Below, piece by piece: positions 8,173 to 19,286 of a stretch of DNA of 64,000 nt. The stretch's first letter is position 1; every line of letters starts with the position of its first letter. The stretch lies in the NCBI RefSeq assembly GCF_001426585.1, contig NZ_LMEI01000012.1, positions 274,055-338,054 of the forward strand. Reading direction: 5' to 3'. Below the pieces are notes generated by a model. The model did not search any database. It worked only from the letters and a program-made list of their open reading frames with translations, and was not told the origin of the DNA. The position numbers and the translations under genes were made by a program. This DNA comes from Streptomyces sp. Root431 (lineage in GTDB: Bacteria > Actinomycetota > Actinomycetes > Streptomycetales > Streptomycetaceae).

Positions 8173-9749
8173 TGGGCGGCCTCCACGTTCGGCACGGTGG
8201 GCTGGGGGTCCTTCTGCTGGACGTCGGACATGGTGTGCTGCACCGCCGGGTTGACGATGTCCGTCAGCGGCTTCGGGAAGACGCCGAGGAAGATCAGGAC
8301 GGCGATCAGCGGGACGACCACCGCCAGTTCACGCACGCGCAGGTCCGGCAGCCCGCGCACCTCCTCCTTCACCGGCCCGGTCATCGTCCGCTGGTACAGG
8401 ACGAGGACGTAGAGCGCGGCGAGGACGATGCCGGTGGTGGCGATGATGCCCGCCACCGGGTACCGGGCGTAGGTGCCGACCAGGACCAGGAACTCGCTGA
8501 CGAACGGCGCCAGTCCGGGCAGCGACAGGGTCGCGAGGCCGCCGATCAGGAAGGTCCCGGCGAGCACCGGGGCGACCTTCTGCACGCCGCCGTAGTCGGC
8601 GATGAGCCGCGAGCCGCGCCGGGAGATCAGGAAGCCGGCGACGAGCATCAGCGCGGCCGTCGAGATGCCGTGGTTGACCATGTAGAGCGTGGCACCGGAC
8701 TGGCCCTGGGTGGTCATCGCGAAGATGCCCAGGATGATGAAGCCGAAGTGCGAGATCGACGCGTAGGCGACCAGCCGCTTGATGTCCCGCTGGCCGACGG
8801 CGAGCAGCGCCCCGTACACGATGCTGATGAGCGCGAGGACGATGATCGCCGGGGTGGCCCACTTCGAGGCCTCGGGGAAGAGCCCGAGGCAGAAGCGGAG
8901 CATCGCGAAGGTGCCGACCTTGTCGACGACGGCGGTGATGAGGACGGCGACCGGGGCGGTCGCCTCCCCCATCGCGTTCGGCAGCCAGGTGTGCAGCGGC
9001 CAGAGCGGCGCCTTCACCGCGAAGGCGAAGAAGAAGCCGAGGAAGAGCAGCCGCTCGGTGTTGGTCGCCATGTCGAGCGAGCCGTCGGCCCGCGCCGCGG
9101 CGATCTCGGTGAGCGAGAAGTTCCCCGCGACCACGTAGAGCCCGATGACGGCCGCCAGCATGATGAGGCCGCCGACCAGGTTGTAGAGCAGGAACTTGAC
9201 CGCCGCGTACGAGCGCTGGGCCGCCGCGTTCTCGTCGGAGCCCGAGTGCGCCCGGTCGCCGAAGCCGCCGATGAGGAAGTACATCGGGATGAGCATGGCT
9301 TCGAAGAGGACGTAGAAGAGGAAGACGTCGGTGGCCTCGAAGGAGAGGATCACCATCGCCTCGACCATGAGGATCAGGGCGAAGAAGCCCTGGGTCGGGC
9401 GCCAGCGCGGGGACTTCGTCTCCAGGGGGTCGGCGTCGTGCCAGCCCGCCAGGATGATGAAGGGGATCAGCAGCGCGGTGAGCGCGATGAGCGCCACCCC
9501 GATGCCGTCCACGCCGAGTTCGTAGCGGACTCCGAAGTCCTTGATCCAGGCGTGGTTCTCGGTCAGCTGGTACCGGTCGCCGCCGGGTTCGAACCGTACG
9601 AAGACGACGGCGGCGAGCACCAGCGTGGCGAGCGAGACGAGCAGCGCCAGCCATTTGGCGGCGGTGCGACGGGCGGCGGGGACGGCGGCGGTGAGGATCG
9701 CACCGGCCGCCGGCACCGCTGCCGTCAGCGTAAGGAGCGGGAAGGACAT
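8169..9749 (-). CDS. nuoM: NADH-quinone oxidoreductase subunit M
   Basis: 526 residues, start MSFPLLTLTAAVPAAGA at 9749; the open frame runs further upstream inside nuoL but that part is antiporter DNA read out of frame. Antiporter-like proton-pumping subunit with about 14 helices; conserved Glu in VLFEAMLIPMYFLIGGFG and Lys-containing AVKAPLWPLHTWLPNAMGEAT are visible. Five bases separate it from the nuoL stop, and it overlaps nuoN by four. Confidence 0.97.
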   Translation of the reverse strand: MSFPLLTLTAAVPAAGAILTAAVPAARRTAAKWLALLVSLATLVLAAVVFVRFEPGGDRYQLTENHAWIKDFGVRYELGVDGIGVALIALTALLIPFIILAGWHDADPLETKSPRWRPTQGFFALILMVEAMVILSFEATDVFLFYVLFEAMLIPMYFLIGGFGDRAHSGSDENAAAQRSYAAVKFLLYNLVGGLIMLAAVIGLYVVAGNFSLTEIAAARADGSLDMATNTERLLFLGFFFAFAVKAPLWPLHTWLPNAMGEATAPVAVLITAVVDKVGTFAMLRFCLGLFPEASKWATPAIIVLALISIVYGALLAVGQRDIKRLVAYASISHFGFIILGIFAMTTQGQSGATLYMVNHGISTAALMLVAGFLISRRGSRLIADYGGVQKVAPVLAGTFLIGGLATLSLPGLAPFVSEFLVLVGTYARYPVAGIIATTGIVLAALYVLVLYQRTMTGPVKEEVRGLPDLRVRELAVVVPLIAVLIFLGVFPKPLTDIVNPAVQHTMSDVQQKDPQPTVPNVEAAQ

Positions 9750-9754
9750 GGGAG

Positions 9755-11647
9755 TTACACCGCCCTCATCAGCAGGGTCGCGGCGATCAGCACCGCAGTA
9801 CCTCCGAACATGGAGACCGCGTACGTGCGGGCGTAGCCGTTCTGGAGCTTGCGCAGCCGGCCGGAGAGTCCGCCGACGGCGGCCGCGGTGCCGTTGACGA
9901 CGCCGTCGACCAGGGAGTGGTCGACGTAGACGAGGGAGCGGGTGAGGTGCGTGCCGCCCGTGACGAAGACCGCGTGGTTGAAGTCGTCCTGGAGCAGGTC
10001 GCGGCGGGCGGCCCGGGTGAGGAGCGAGCCGCGCGGGGCGACCACCGGGACGGGCCTGCGCCCGTACTGGAGGTAGGCCAGCCCGACGCCGATCACCATG
10101 ACGGCGACGGTGGCGGTGGTGACGGCGGCGGCGCTGAGCGGCGAGTGGCCGTGGGCGAAGCCGGTGACCGGCTCCAGCCACTCGACGAAGCCGGCGAACT
10201 CGAAGTAGGCGCCTGCGGCGACCGAGCCGACGGCCAGCAGGATCATCGGGATCGTCATGGACCTGGGCGACTCGTGCGGGTGCGGCGGGTTGCCGTTCTC
10301 GTCGTCCTGCCAGCGCTTCTCGCCGAAGAAGGTCATCAGCATCACGCGGGTCATGTAGTACGCGGTGATGGCCGCGCCGAGGAGGGTGACCGAGCCGAGG
10401 ATCCAGCCCTCGGTGCCGCCCTTCGCGAAGGCCGCCTCGATGATCTTGTCCTTGGAGAAGAAGCCGGACAGACCGGGGAAGCCGATGATCGCGAGGTAGC
10501 CGAGGCCGAAGGTGACGAAGGTGACCGGCATGTACTTCCGCAGGCCGCCGTACTTCCTCATGTCGACCTCGTCGTTCATGCCGTGCATGATCGAACCGGC
10601 GCCGAGGAAGAGCCCGGCCTTGAAGAAGCCGTGCGTCACCAGGTGCATGATCGCGAAGACGTAGCCGATGGGGCCGAGGCCGGCCGCCAGGATCATGTAG
10701 CCGATCTGCGACATCGTCGAACCGGCGAGCGCCTTCTTGATGTCGTCCTTCGCGCAACCGACGATCGCACCGAAGAGGAGCGTGACGGCGCCGACGACGG
10801 TGACGACGAGCTGCGCGTCCGGCGCCGCGTTGAAGATGTCGGCGGAGCGGACGATCAGATAGACACCGGCGGTCACCATCGTGGCCGCGTGGATGAGGGC
10901 CGAGACCGGGGTCGGGCCCTCCATCGCGTCCCCGAGCCAGGACTGCAGCGGCACCTGGGCCGACTTGCCGCAGGCCGCGAGGAGCAGCATCAGGCCGATC
11001 GCGGTCAGGGTGCCCTGGGAGGCCTCGCCGGTCGACGCCAGGACCGGCCCGAAGGCGAAGGTTCCGAAGGTGGTGAACATGATCATGATGGCGATCGACA
11101 GGCCCATGTCGCCGACCCGGTTGACCAGGAAGGCCTTCTTCGCGGCGGTGGCCGCGGTGGGCTTGTGCTGCCAGAAGCCGATCAGGAGGTACGAGGCGAG
11201 GCCGACGCCCTCCCAGCCGAAGTACAGGAGCAGGTAGTTGTCGGCGAGGACGAGCAGGAGCATCGCCGCGACGAACAGGTTGAGGTAGCCGAAGAAGCGG
11301 CGGCGGCGCTCGTCGTGCTCCATGTAGCCGATGGAGTACACGTGGATGAGCGTGCCGACCCCGCTGATCAGCAGGACGAAGGTCATCGACAGCTGGTCGA
11401 GCTGGAAGGCGATGTCCGCCTGGAAGTTCTCGACCGGGATCCAGGTGTACAGCCGCTGGTGCATCGCCCGGTCGTCGGCGCTCTTGCCGAGCATGTCGGC
11501 GAAGAGCGCCAGGCCGATGGCGAAGGATGCGGCCGCGAGCAGGGTGCCGAGCCAGTGCCCGGACTTGTCGAGCCGCTTGCCGCCGCAGAGCAGGATGGCG
11601 GCGCCGAGCAGGGGTACCCCGACGAGCAGCGCAATGAGATTTTCCAC
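9755..11647 (-). CDS. nuoL: NADH-quinone oxidoreductase subunit L
   Basis: 630 residues, the normal length. Distal antiporter-like subunit of Complex I with about 16 helices and the long amphipathic lateral helix near the C-terminus. Motifs: FGWEGVGLASYLLIGFW, the Lys-bearing KSAQVPLQSWLGDAMEGPTPV, and HAATMVTAGVYLIVR. GTG start at 11647, 11 bp after the nuoK stop. It pumps protons in response to quinone reduction; the entire membrane arm (A, H, J, K, L, M, N) is present. Confidence 0.97.
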   Translation of the reverse strand: MENLIALLVGVPLLGAAILLCGGKRLDKSGHWLGTLLAAASFAIGLALFADMLGKSADDRAMHQRLYTWIPVENFQADIAFQLDQLSMTFVLLISGVGTLIHVYSIGYMEHDERRRRFFGYLNLFVAAMLLLVLADNYLLLYFGWEGVGLASYLLIGFWQHKPTAATAAKKAFLVNRVGDMGLSIAIMIMFTTFGTFAFGPVLASTGEASQGTLTAIGLMLLLAACGKSAQVPLQSWLGDAMEGPTPVSALIHAATMVTAGVYLIVRSADIFNAAPDAQLVVTVVGAVTLLFGAIVGCAKDDIKKALAGSTMSQIGYMILAAGLGPIGYVFAIMHLVTHGFFKAGLFLGAGSIMHGMNDEVDMRKYGGLRKYMPVTFVTFGLGYLAIIGFPGLSGFFSKDKIIEAAFAKGGTEGWILGSVTLLGAAITAYYMTRVMLMTFFGEKRWQDDENGNPPHPHESPRSMTIPMILLAVGSVAAGAYFEFAGFVEWLEPVTGFAHGHSPLSAAAVTTATVAVMVIGVGLAYLQYGRRPVPVVAPRGSLLTRAARRDLLQDDFNHAVFVTGGTHLTRSLVYVDHSLVDGVVNGTAAAVGGLSGRLRKLQNGYARTYAVSMFGGTAVLIAATLLMRAV

Positions 11648-11658
11648 GGGTCAGCCCC

Positions 11659-11958
11659 TCACAGCTTCATCAGGCTGGCGTCGTCGACCGAGGCCGAGTG
11701 GCGGGCACGGAAGACGGACACGATGATCGCGAGCCCGACGACGACCTCCGCGGCGGCGACGACCATCGTGAAGAACGCGATGATCTGGCCGTCGAGGTTG
11801 CCGTGCATGCGGGAGAAGGTGACGAACGCGAGGTTGCAGGCGTTGAGCATGAGCTCGACGCACATGAAGACCACGATCGCGTTGCGCCGGATCAGTACCC
11901 CGGCGGCGCCGATGGTGAACAGCAGGGCCGCGAGATACAGGTAGTTGACGGGGTTCAC
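11659..11958 (-). CDS. nuoK: NADH-quinone oxidoreductase subunit K
   Basis: 99 residues and three transmembrane helices, the standard size for NuoK. The conserved membrane Glu of FMCVELMLNACNLAF and the second acidic region (VVAAAEVVVGLAI) that relay protons toward NuoN are present. The GTG start at 11958 overlaps the nuoJ stop (GTGA). A much longer open frame in the same register is only GC-biased shadow from nuoJ. Confidence 0.96.
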   Translation of the reverse strand: MNPVNYLYLAALLFTIGAAGVLIRRNAIVVFMCVELMLNACNLAFVTFSRMHGNLDGQIIAFFTMVVAAAEVVVGLAIIVSVFRARHSASVDDASLMKL

Positions 11959-12782
11959 CGGGTGGCCTCCTCTTCGTCCCGGTCCCGGCCGAGCCGCTCC
12001 TCGGAGCGCTGCTCCAGGGCCTTGAGGTCGGCGAGCGCCTCGCTGGACACGTCCCGGATCTGGCCCCGCTTGCGCAGGGTCTGCATGACGGTGAGCTCCG
12101 ACGGGGAGCCGTCGGGCAGCAGGCCGGCGACGTCCACGGCGTTGTGCCGGGCGTAGACGCCGGGTGCGGGCAGCGGCGGCACGTGCGTGCCCTGCCGTAC
12201 GCGCTGCTCGGAGAGCTCGCGCTGGGTGCGGGCCCGCTCGGTGCGCTCGCGGTGGGTGAGCACCATCGCGCCGACGGCGGCGGTGATGAGGAGCGCGCCG
12301 GTGATCTCGAAGGCGAAGACGTACTTGGTGAAGATGAGGGCGGCGAGGCCCTCGACGTTTCCGCCGCGCGCGGAGTTGGCCGCGCCGAGGCCGTTGAACT
12401 CGGTGAGCGAGGCCTGGCCGATGCCGGCGATCAGCAGGATGCCGAAGCCGAGGCCGCAGGCCGCGGCCCACCAGCGCTGGCCCTTGATGGTCTCCTTCAG
12501 GGAGTCCGCGGCCGTGACGCCGACCAGCATGACGATGAAGAGGAAGAGCATCATGATCGCGCCGGTGTAGACGACGATCTGGACGATGCCGAGGAAGTAC
12601 GCGCCGTTGGCGAGGTAGAAGACCGCCAGGATGATCATCGTGCCGGCCAGCGACAGCGCGCTGTGCATGGCCTTCTTCATCAGGATCGTGGCGAGGGCGC
12701 CGGCGAGGGCGACGGTGCCGAGGACCCAGAACTGGAAGGCCTCGCCGCTCGACGTGGTGTACGCCGCGAGGTTCGCGCTCAT
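11955..12782 (-). CDS. nuoJ: NADH-quinone oxidoreductase subunit J
   Basis: 275 residues. Five helices in the first ~175 residues, including the YTGAIMMLFLFIVMLVG helix equivalent to the gated helix beside NuoK. About 100 hydrophilic residues follow (HRERTERARTQRELSEQ... to EERLGRDRDEEEATR), absent from E. coli NuoJ (184 residues) but usual in actinobacteria; its role is not known to me. The ATG start overlaps the nuoI stop by four bases (ATGA). Confidence 0.96.
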   Translation of the reverse strand: MSANLAAYTTSSGEAFQFWVLGTVALAGALATILMKKAMHSALSLAGTMIILAVFYLANGAYFLGIVQIVVYTGAIMMLFLFIVMLVGVTAADSLKETIKGQRWWAAACGLGFGILLIAGIGQASLTEFNGLGAANSARGGNVEGLAALIFTKYVFAFEITGALLITAAVGAMVLTHRERTERARTQRELSEQRVRQGTHVPPLPAPGVYARHNAVDVAGLLPDGSPSELTVMQTLRKRGQIRDVSSEALADLKALEQRSEERLGRDRDEEEATR

Positions 12783-13357
12783 GCGTCCGCCCCCTCCGGC
12801 TCGCCCTGCTCACCCTTGGAGACGGCGACCTGCTGGACGGTCCCGGGCGCGGCCTCGGTGACGAGGCCCCGGTAGTAGTCCTGCTCGGTCATGCCGGGGA
12901 AGATCGCGTGCGGCGAGTCGACCATCGTCTCCTCCAGGCCCGCGAGGAGCTGCTCCTTGGTGTAGATCAGGTTCTCGCGGGAGGAGTCGGCCAGTTCGAA
13001 CTCGTTGGTCATCGTCAGCGCGCGCGTGGGGCAGGCCTCGATGCACAGCCCGCACAGGATGCAGCGGGCGTAGTTGATCTGGTAGACGCGGCCGTAGCGC
13101 TCGCCGGGCGAGTAGCGCTCCTCGTCCGTGTTGTCCGCACCCTCGACGTAGATGGCGTCGGCGGGACAGGCCCAGGCGCACAGCTCGCAGCCGACGCACT
13201 TCTCCAGGCCGTCGGGGTGACGGTTGAGCTGGTGCCGGCCGTGGAAGCGGGGCGCCGTCGTCTTCTGCTGCTCCGGGTACTGCTCGGTCAGCCGCTTCTT
13301 GAACATGGCCTTGAAGGTCACGCCGAAGCCGGCCACCGGATTCTGGAAGTCAGACAC
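12779..13357 (-). CDS. nuoI: NADH-quinone oxidoreductase subunit I (2 x 4Fe-4S ferredoxin)
   Basis: 192 residues. Carries the N6a and N6b clusters: CVGCELCAWACP and CILCGLCIEACP are intact, passing electrons from NuoG to cluster N2 in NuoB. GTG start at 13357 (VSDFQNPVAGFG), overlapping the end of nuoH by eight bases; the frame is open upstream but runs inside nuoH. A C-terminal extension of about 30 residues (AAPGTVQQVAVSKGEQGEPE) follows the core. Confidence 0.97.
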   Translation of the reverse strand: MSDFQNPVAGFGVTFKAMFKKRLTEQYPEQQKTTAPRFHGRHQLNRHPDGLEKCVGCELCAWACPADAIYVEGADNTDEERYSPGERYGRVYQINYARCILCGLCIEACPTRALTMTNEFELADSSRENLIYTKEQLLAGLEETMVDSPHAIFPGMTEQDYYRGLVTEAAPGTVQQVAVSKGEQGEPEGADA

Positions 13358-14711
13358 CGTCCGTCTCCTTTCCCTCACTCGCAGTAGCAGTATCGGAGGC
13401 GCCACTGACAACGAGGTCCCCCTCGTGCCGCGGCCTGCGCCGGGGCACGGGCGGCAGGGACTGTCCGGGCTTGGGCGGTACGGGGAAGCCTCCGGCCATC
13501 GGGTCGAAGGCCGGCGCGTCGGCGGGTTCGCCCGCCTCCGCCTTCGCCTTCCTGTCGCGGAACGTGTCGAAGAGGAAGGAGAGCAGCAGCAGTCCGAGGA
13601 CGGCACCGGCCACGTACAGGACGATGTTGGAGAAGCCGATGTTCTCGTTCCGCAGGGCCCGGACGGTGGCGACGAGCATGAGCCAGACCACGGAGACCGG
13701 GATGAGGACCTTCCACCCGAGCTTCATCAGCTGGTCGTAGCGGACGCGGGGCAGGGTGCCGCGGAGCCAGATGAAGAAGAAGAGCAGCAGCTGCACCTTG
13801 AGGACGAACCAGAGCATCGGCCACCAGCCGTGGTTCGCGCCCTCCCAGAAGGTGGAGACCGGGTACGGGGCCCGCCAGCCGCCCAGGAAGAGCGTCACCG
13901 ACACGGCCGAGACCGTCACCATGTTCACGTACTCGGCGAGCATGAACATCGCGAACTTGATGGACGAGTACTCGGTGTTGAAGCCGCCGACGAGGTCGCC
14001 CTCGGACTCCGGCATGTCGAAGGGGGCGCGGTTCGTCTCGCCGACCATCGTGACGATGTAGATGATGAACGACACCGGCAGCAGGATGACGAACCAGCGG
14101 TCCGCCTGCGCCTCGACGATCGCCGAGGTCGACATCGACCCGGAGTAGAGGAAGACGGAGGCGAAGGCCGCGCCCATGGCGATCTCGTACGAGATCATCT
14201 GGGCGCAGGAGCGCAGACCGCCGAGGAGCGGATACGTGGAGCCGGAGGACCAGCCGGCGAGGACGATGCCGTAGATGCCGACGGAGGCGACCGCGAGGAC
14301 GTACAGCATCGCGATCGGCAGGTCGGTGAGCTGCATCGCCGTGCGCTGGCCGAAGATCGACACCTCGTTGCCCGCGGGCCCGAAGGGGATCACGGCGATC
14401 GCCATGAACGCCGGGATGGCGGCGATGATCGGGGCGAGGACGTAGACGACCTTGTCGGCCTTCTTGACGATCAGGTCCTCCTTGAGCATCAGCTTGATGC
14501 CGTCCGCGAGGGACTGGAGGAGGCCCCAGGGGCCGTGCCGGTTGGGGCCGACGCGCAGCTGCATCCAGGCGACGACCTTGCGCTCCCACACGATGGAGAA
14601 GAGCACGGTGACCATCAGGAAGGCGAAGCAGAAGACGGCCTTGATCGCGACGAGCCACCAGGGGTCCGTGCCGAACATGGACAGGTCTTCGGCGGCGAGG
14701 AGGGTGTTCAT
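13350..14711 (-). CDS. nuoH: NADH-quinone oxidoreductase subunit H
   Basis: 453 residues. Membrane subunit that frames the quinone chamber and links the Q site to the proton pumps; eight core helices. Conserved loops are present: ERKVVAWMQLRVGPNRHGPWG and ETNRAPFDMPESEGDLVGGF, both lining the quinone entry, and LRGTLPRVRYDQLMKLGWK. After the last helix there is a ~65-residue Pro-rich cytoplasmic tail, much longer than in E. coli (325 residues in total), as in other actinobacteria. ATG at 14711 overlaps the nuoG stop (ATGA). Confidence 0.97.
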   Translation of the reverse strand: MNTLLAAEDLSMFGTDPWWLVAIKAVFCFAFLMVTVLFSIVWERKVVAWMQLRVGPNRHGPWGLLQSLADGIKLMLKEDLIVKKADKVVYVLAPIIAAIPAFMAIAVIPFGPAGNEVSIFGQRTAMQLTDLPIAMLYVLAVASVGIYGIVLAGWSSGSTYPLLGGLRSCAQMISYEIAMGAAFASVFLYSGSMSTSAIVEAQADRWFVILLPVSFIIYIVTMVGETNRAPFDMPESEGDLVGGFNTEYSSIKFAMFMLAEYVNMVTVSAVSVTLFLGGWRAPYPVSTFWEGANHGWWPMLWFVLKVQLLLFFFIWLRGTLPRVRYDQLMKLGWKVLIPVSVVWLMLVATVRALRNENIGFSNIVLYVAGAVLGLLLLSFLFDTFRDRKAKAEAGEPADAPAFDPMAGGFPVPPKPGQSLPPVPRRRPRHEGDLVVSGASDTATASEGKETDGV

Positions 14712-17187
14712 GCCGGGACCTCCGTCGTGGTGACGCCGCCGATGCGGACCAGGTCGCCGGGGTGGGCTCCGGTGTCGGAGTAGACGCCGGCCCCGGTCGA
14801 GTTCAGCGGGAGCCAGACCACGCGGTCGGGCATCTCGGTGACCTGGAGGGGGAAGGTGACGGAGCCGGCCGGGCCGGTGATCTCCAGCGTGTCGCCGTCC
14901 TTGACGCCGGTGTCGGCGGCGGTGGCGGCCGACAGCCGGGCGACCGCCGCGTGGCGGGTACCGGCCAGGGCCGTGTCGCCCTCCTGGAGGCGGCCGAGGT
15001 CGAGGAGGAGCCGGTGTCCGGCGAGGACGGCCTCGCCGTCGCCGGGCCGGGGCGCGGCCTGACCGGGCTCGGTGGGCTCGGAGGCCCGCTCCTCGGTCCA
15101 GCGGCCGAGCCGGTCGATCTCGCGTCGCGCGGACCGGAGGTCGGGCAGGGCCAGGTGGGCGTCCATGGCGTCGGCGAGCATGTGGAGCACGCGCGCGTCC
15201 GACGGCGACAGGGTCCTCGTCATCTGCTCGGGCTTGAGCGCGGCCTCGAAGAGCCGGGCCCTGCCCTCCCAGTTGAGGAAGGTGCCGGGCTTCTCGGCGA
15301 CGGCGGCGACCGGCAGGACGACGTCGGCGCGGTCGGTGACCTCGCCGGGCCGCAGCTCCAGGGAGACCACGAAGGCCGCGTCGAGCGCTTCCCGCGCGCG
15401 GGCCGGGTCGGGCAGGTCGGCGACCTCGACGCCGCCGACGAGCAGCGCGGCGAGCTCGCCGGTGGCGGCGGCCTCCAGGATCTGGCCGGTGTCGCGGCCG
15501 TAGCGGTGCGGGAGTTCGCGGACGCCCCAGGCGACGGCGACCTCCTCCCGCGCGCGCGGGTCGGTCGCGGGCCGGCCGCCGGGCAGCAGCGCCGGGAGCG
15601 CGCCCGCCTCCACCGCTCCGCGCTCGCCGGAACGGCGCGGGATCCAGACGAGCCGGGCGCCGGTGGCGGCCGAGGCCCGCAGGGCGGCGGTGAGCGCGCC
15701 GGGCACGCCCGCGAGGCGCTCGCCGACGGCGATGACGGCGCCGTCCTGGCGGAGGGCCTCGGCGGCGGCGAGTCCGTCGCCTTCGAGGCCGACCCGGGAG
15801 GTGAGCGCGTCGAGCCACTCGGTCTCGGTGCCGGGGGCGGCGGGCAGCAGGGTGCCGCCCGACTTCTCCAGGCCGCGGGTGGCGTGGGAGGCGACCGCGT
15901 AGGTCCGCTGCCCGTGCTTGCGCCAGGCCTTGCGGAGCCGCAGGAAGACGCCGGGGGCCTCCTCCTCGGACTCCAGCCCGACGAGGAGGACGGCCGGGGC
16001 GGCTTCGAGCGAGGTGTACGTGACGCCCGTGCCGTCCAGGTCGCGTCCGCGGCCGGCGACGGCGGAGGCCAGGAAGTCGGCCTCCTCTCCGGAGTGGACC
16101 CGGGCCCGGAAGTCGATGTCGTTGGTGTCGAGGGCGACCCGGGCGAACTTGGCGTACGCGTAGGAGTCCTCGACGGTCAGCCGGCCGCCGGCGAGGACGC
16201 CGGTGCGGCCGCGGACGAGCCCGCGGGCGGCGGCCTCCAGCGCCTCGGGCCAGGACGCGGCTTCGAGCTCACCGGTCTCGGCGTTGCGGACGAGCGGGGT
16301 GGTGAGCCGGTCGCGCTGTTGCGCGTACCGGAAGCCGAAGCGGCCCTTGTCGCAGATCCACTCCTCGTTGACCTCGGGGTCCTCGGCGGCGAGCTTCCGC
16401 ATGACCTTGCCGCGCCGGTGGTCGGTGCGGGTGGCGCAGCCGCCGGAGCACTGCTCGCAGACCGACGGCGAGGAGACCAGGTCGAAGGGGCGGGAGCGGA
16501 AGCGGTAGGCGGACGAGGTGAGGGCGCCGACCGGGCAGATCTGGATGGTGTTGCCGGAGAAGTACGACTCGAAGGGGTCGCCCTCGCCGGTGCCGACCTG
16601 CTGGAGCGCGCCGCGCTCGATCAGCTCGATCATCGGGTCGCCCGCGACCTGGTTGGAGAAGCGGGTGCAGCGGGCGCACAGGACGCAGCGCTCGCGGTCG
16701 AGCAGCACCTGCGTGGAGATGTTGACCGGCTTCTCGTAGGTCCGCTTGTGGCCGTCGAAGCGGGACTCCGACTGGCCGTGGGACATGGCCTGGTTCTGCA
16801 GGGGGCACTCGCCGCCCTTGTCGCAGACCGGGCAGTCCAGCGGGTGGTTGATGAGCAGCAGCTCCATCACGCCGTGCTGGGCCTTCTCGGCGACGGGGCT
16901 GGTCAGCTGCGACTTCACCACCATGCCGTCGGTGCAGGTGATGGTGCAGGAGGCCATGGGCTTGCGCTGGCCCTCGACCTCGACGATGCACTGGCGGCAG
17001 GCGCCGGCGGGGTCGAGGAGCGGGTGGTCGCAGAAGCGCGGGATCTCGATGCCGAGCTGTTCGGCGGCGCGGATGACCAGCGTCCCCTTGGGGACGGAGA
17101 TCTCGATGCCGTCGATGGTCAGCGTGACGAGGTCCTGGGGCGGGAGCGCCGCCTCGCCGCCCCCGGAGGGGGCAGACGTGGTGACTG

Positions 17188-17191
<4 letters not shown>
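14708..17191 (-). CDS. nuoG: NADH-quinone oxidoreductase subunit G (75-kDa Fe-S subunit)
   Basis: 827 residues, start at 17191 (MTVTTSAPSGGG). N-terminal 2Fe-2S ferredoxin domain for N1b (CDHPLLDPAGACRQC), the His/Cys-rich N5 motif followed by CPVCDKGGECPLQ for N4, and CVLCARC. It also keeps the fourth ligand set CEQCSGGC with a distant CDKGRFGF Cys, i.e. the N7 cluster of the molybdopterin-oxidoreductase-like domain, which many mitochondrial-type enzymes lack. The C-terminal ~500 residues are a degenerate molybdopterin domain. The start overlaps the nuoF stop by four bases (ATGA). Confidence 0.96.
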
Positions 17192-18545
<1,354 letters not shown>

Positions 18546-18549
<4 letters not shown>

Positions 18550-19286
18550 TCCCCCTCCTGACGGGTTGCCTCACCGCGCGGGTGAACGATTCGGTGGTGG
18601 AGCGGCTCGCCCTTGGACAGGCGCAGGCCGACGAGGGAGGCCGGGCCGGCTCCGCCGGTGGCCTCGACGGCGCCGGGGCGCTCGTCCGGGAAGCCCGCGA
18701 GGATGCGGGCCGTCTCTTTGAAGGTGCAGAGGGGGGCGCCGCGGGTGGGTTCGACGGTCCGGCCGGCCCGCAGGTCGTCCACCATCTTCTTGGCGGACTC
18801 GGGGGTCTGGTTGTCGAAGAACTCCCAGTTGACCATCACGACGGGTGCGAAGTCGCAGGCCGCGTTGCACTCGATGTGCTCAAGGGTGATCTTGCCGTCC
18901 TCGGTGGTCTCATCGTTGCCGACGCCGAGGTGGGCCTTGAGCTCGTCGAAGATGGCGTCGCCGCCCATGACCGCGCAGAGCGTGTTCGTACAGACGCCGA
19001 CCTGGTAGTCGCCGGAGGGCTTGCGCCGGTACATCGTGTAGAAGGTGGCGACGGCGGTGACCTCGGCGGTGGTCAGGCCGAGGAGTTCGGCGCAGAACCG
19101 CATGCCGGTACGGGTCACGTGGCCCTCCTCCGACTGCACGAGGTGCAGCATCGGCAGGAGTGCGGAGCGGGAGTCCGGGTAGCGGGCGATGATCGCCTTC
19201 GCGTCCTCGGTCAGGCGCTCGTGGACCTCGGCCGGGTACGCGGGGGCGGGCAGCTGGGGCATCCCCAGGCTGACGTTCTCCGTCAT
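18546..19286 (-). CDS. nuoE: NADH-quinone oxidoreductase subunit E (24-kDa, 2Fe-2S)
   Basis: 246 residues. Thioredoxin-like subunit with cluster N1a: Cys pair in VCTNTLCAV and Cys pair in ECNAACDFAP. An extra ~55-residue tail after the core (from about ERPGAVEATGGAG) is longer than in E. coli. ATG at 19286 overlaps the nuoD stop by four bases; the longer open frame upstream is nuoD shadow. Confidence 0.96.

Noticed and set aside
9585..9600. GGTTCGAACC-like T-loop sequence suggesting a tRNA
   Set aside because: It lies inside nuoM in coding phase and no acceptor or anticodon stems flank it. No tRNA was recognised in the window.
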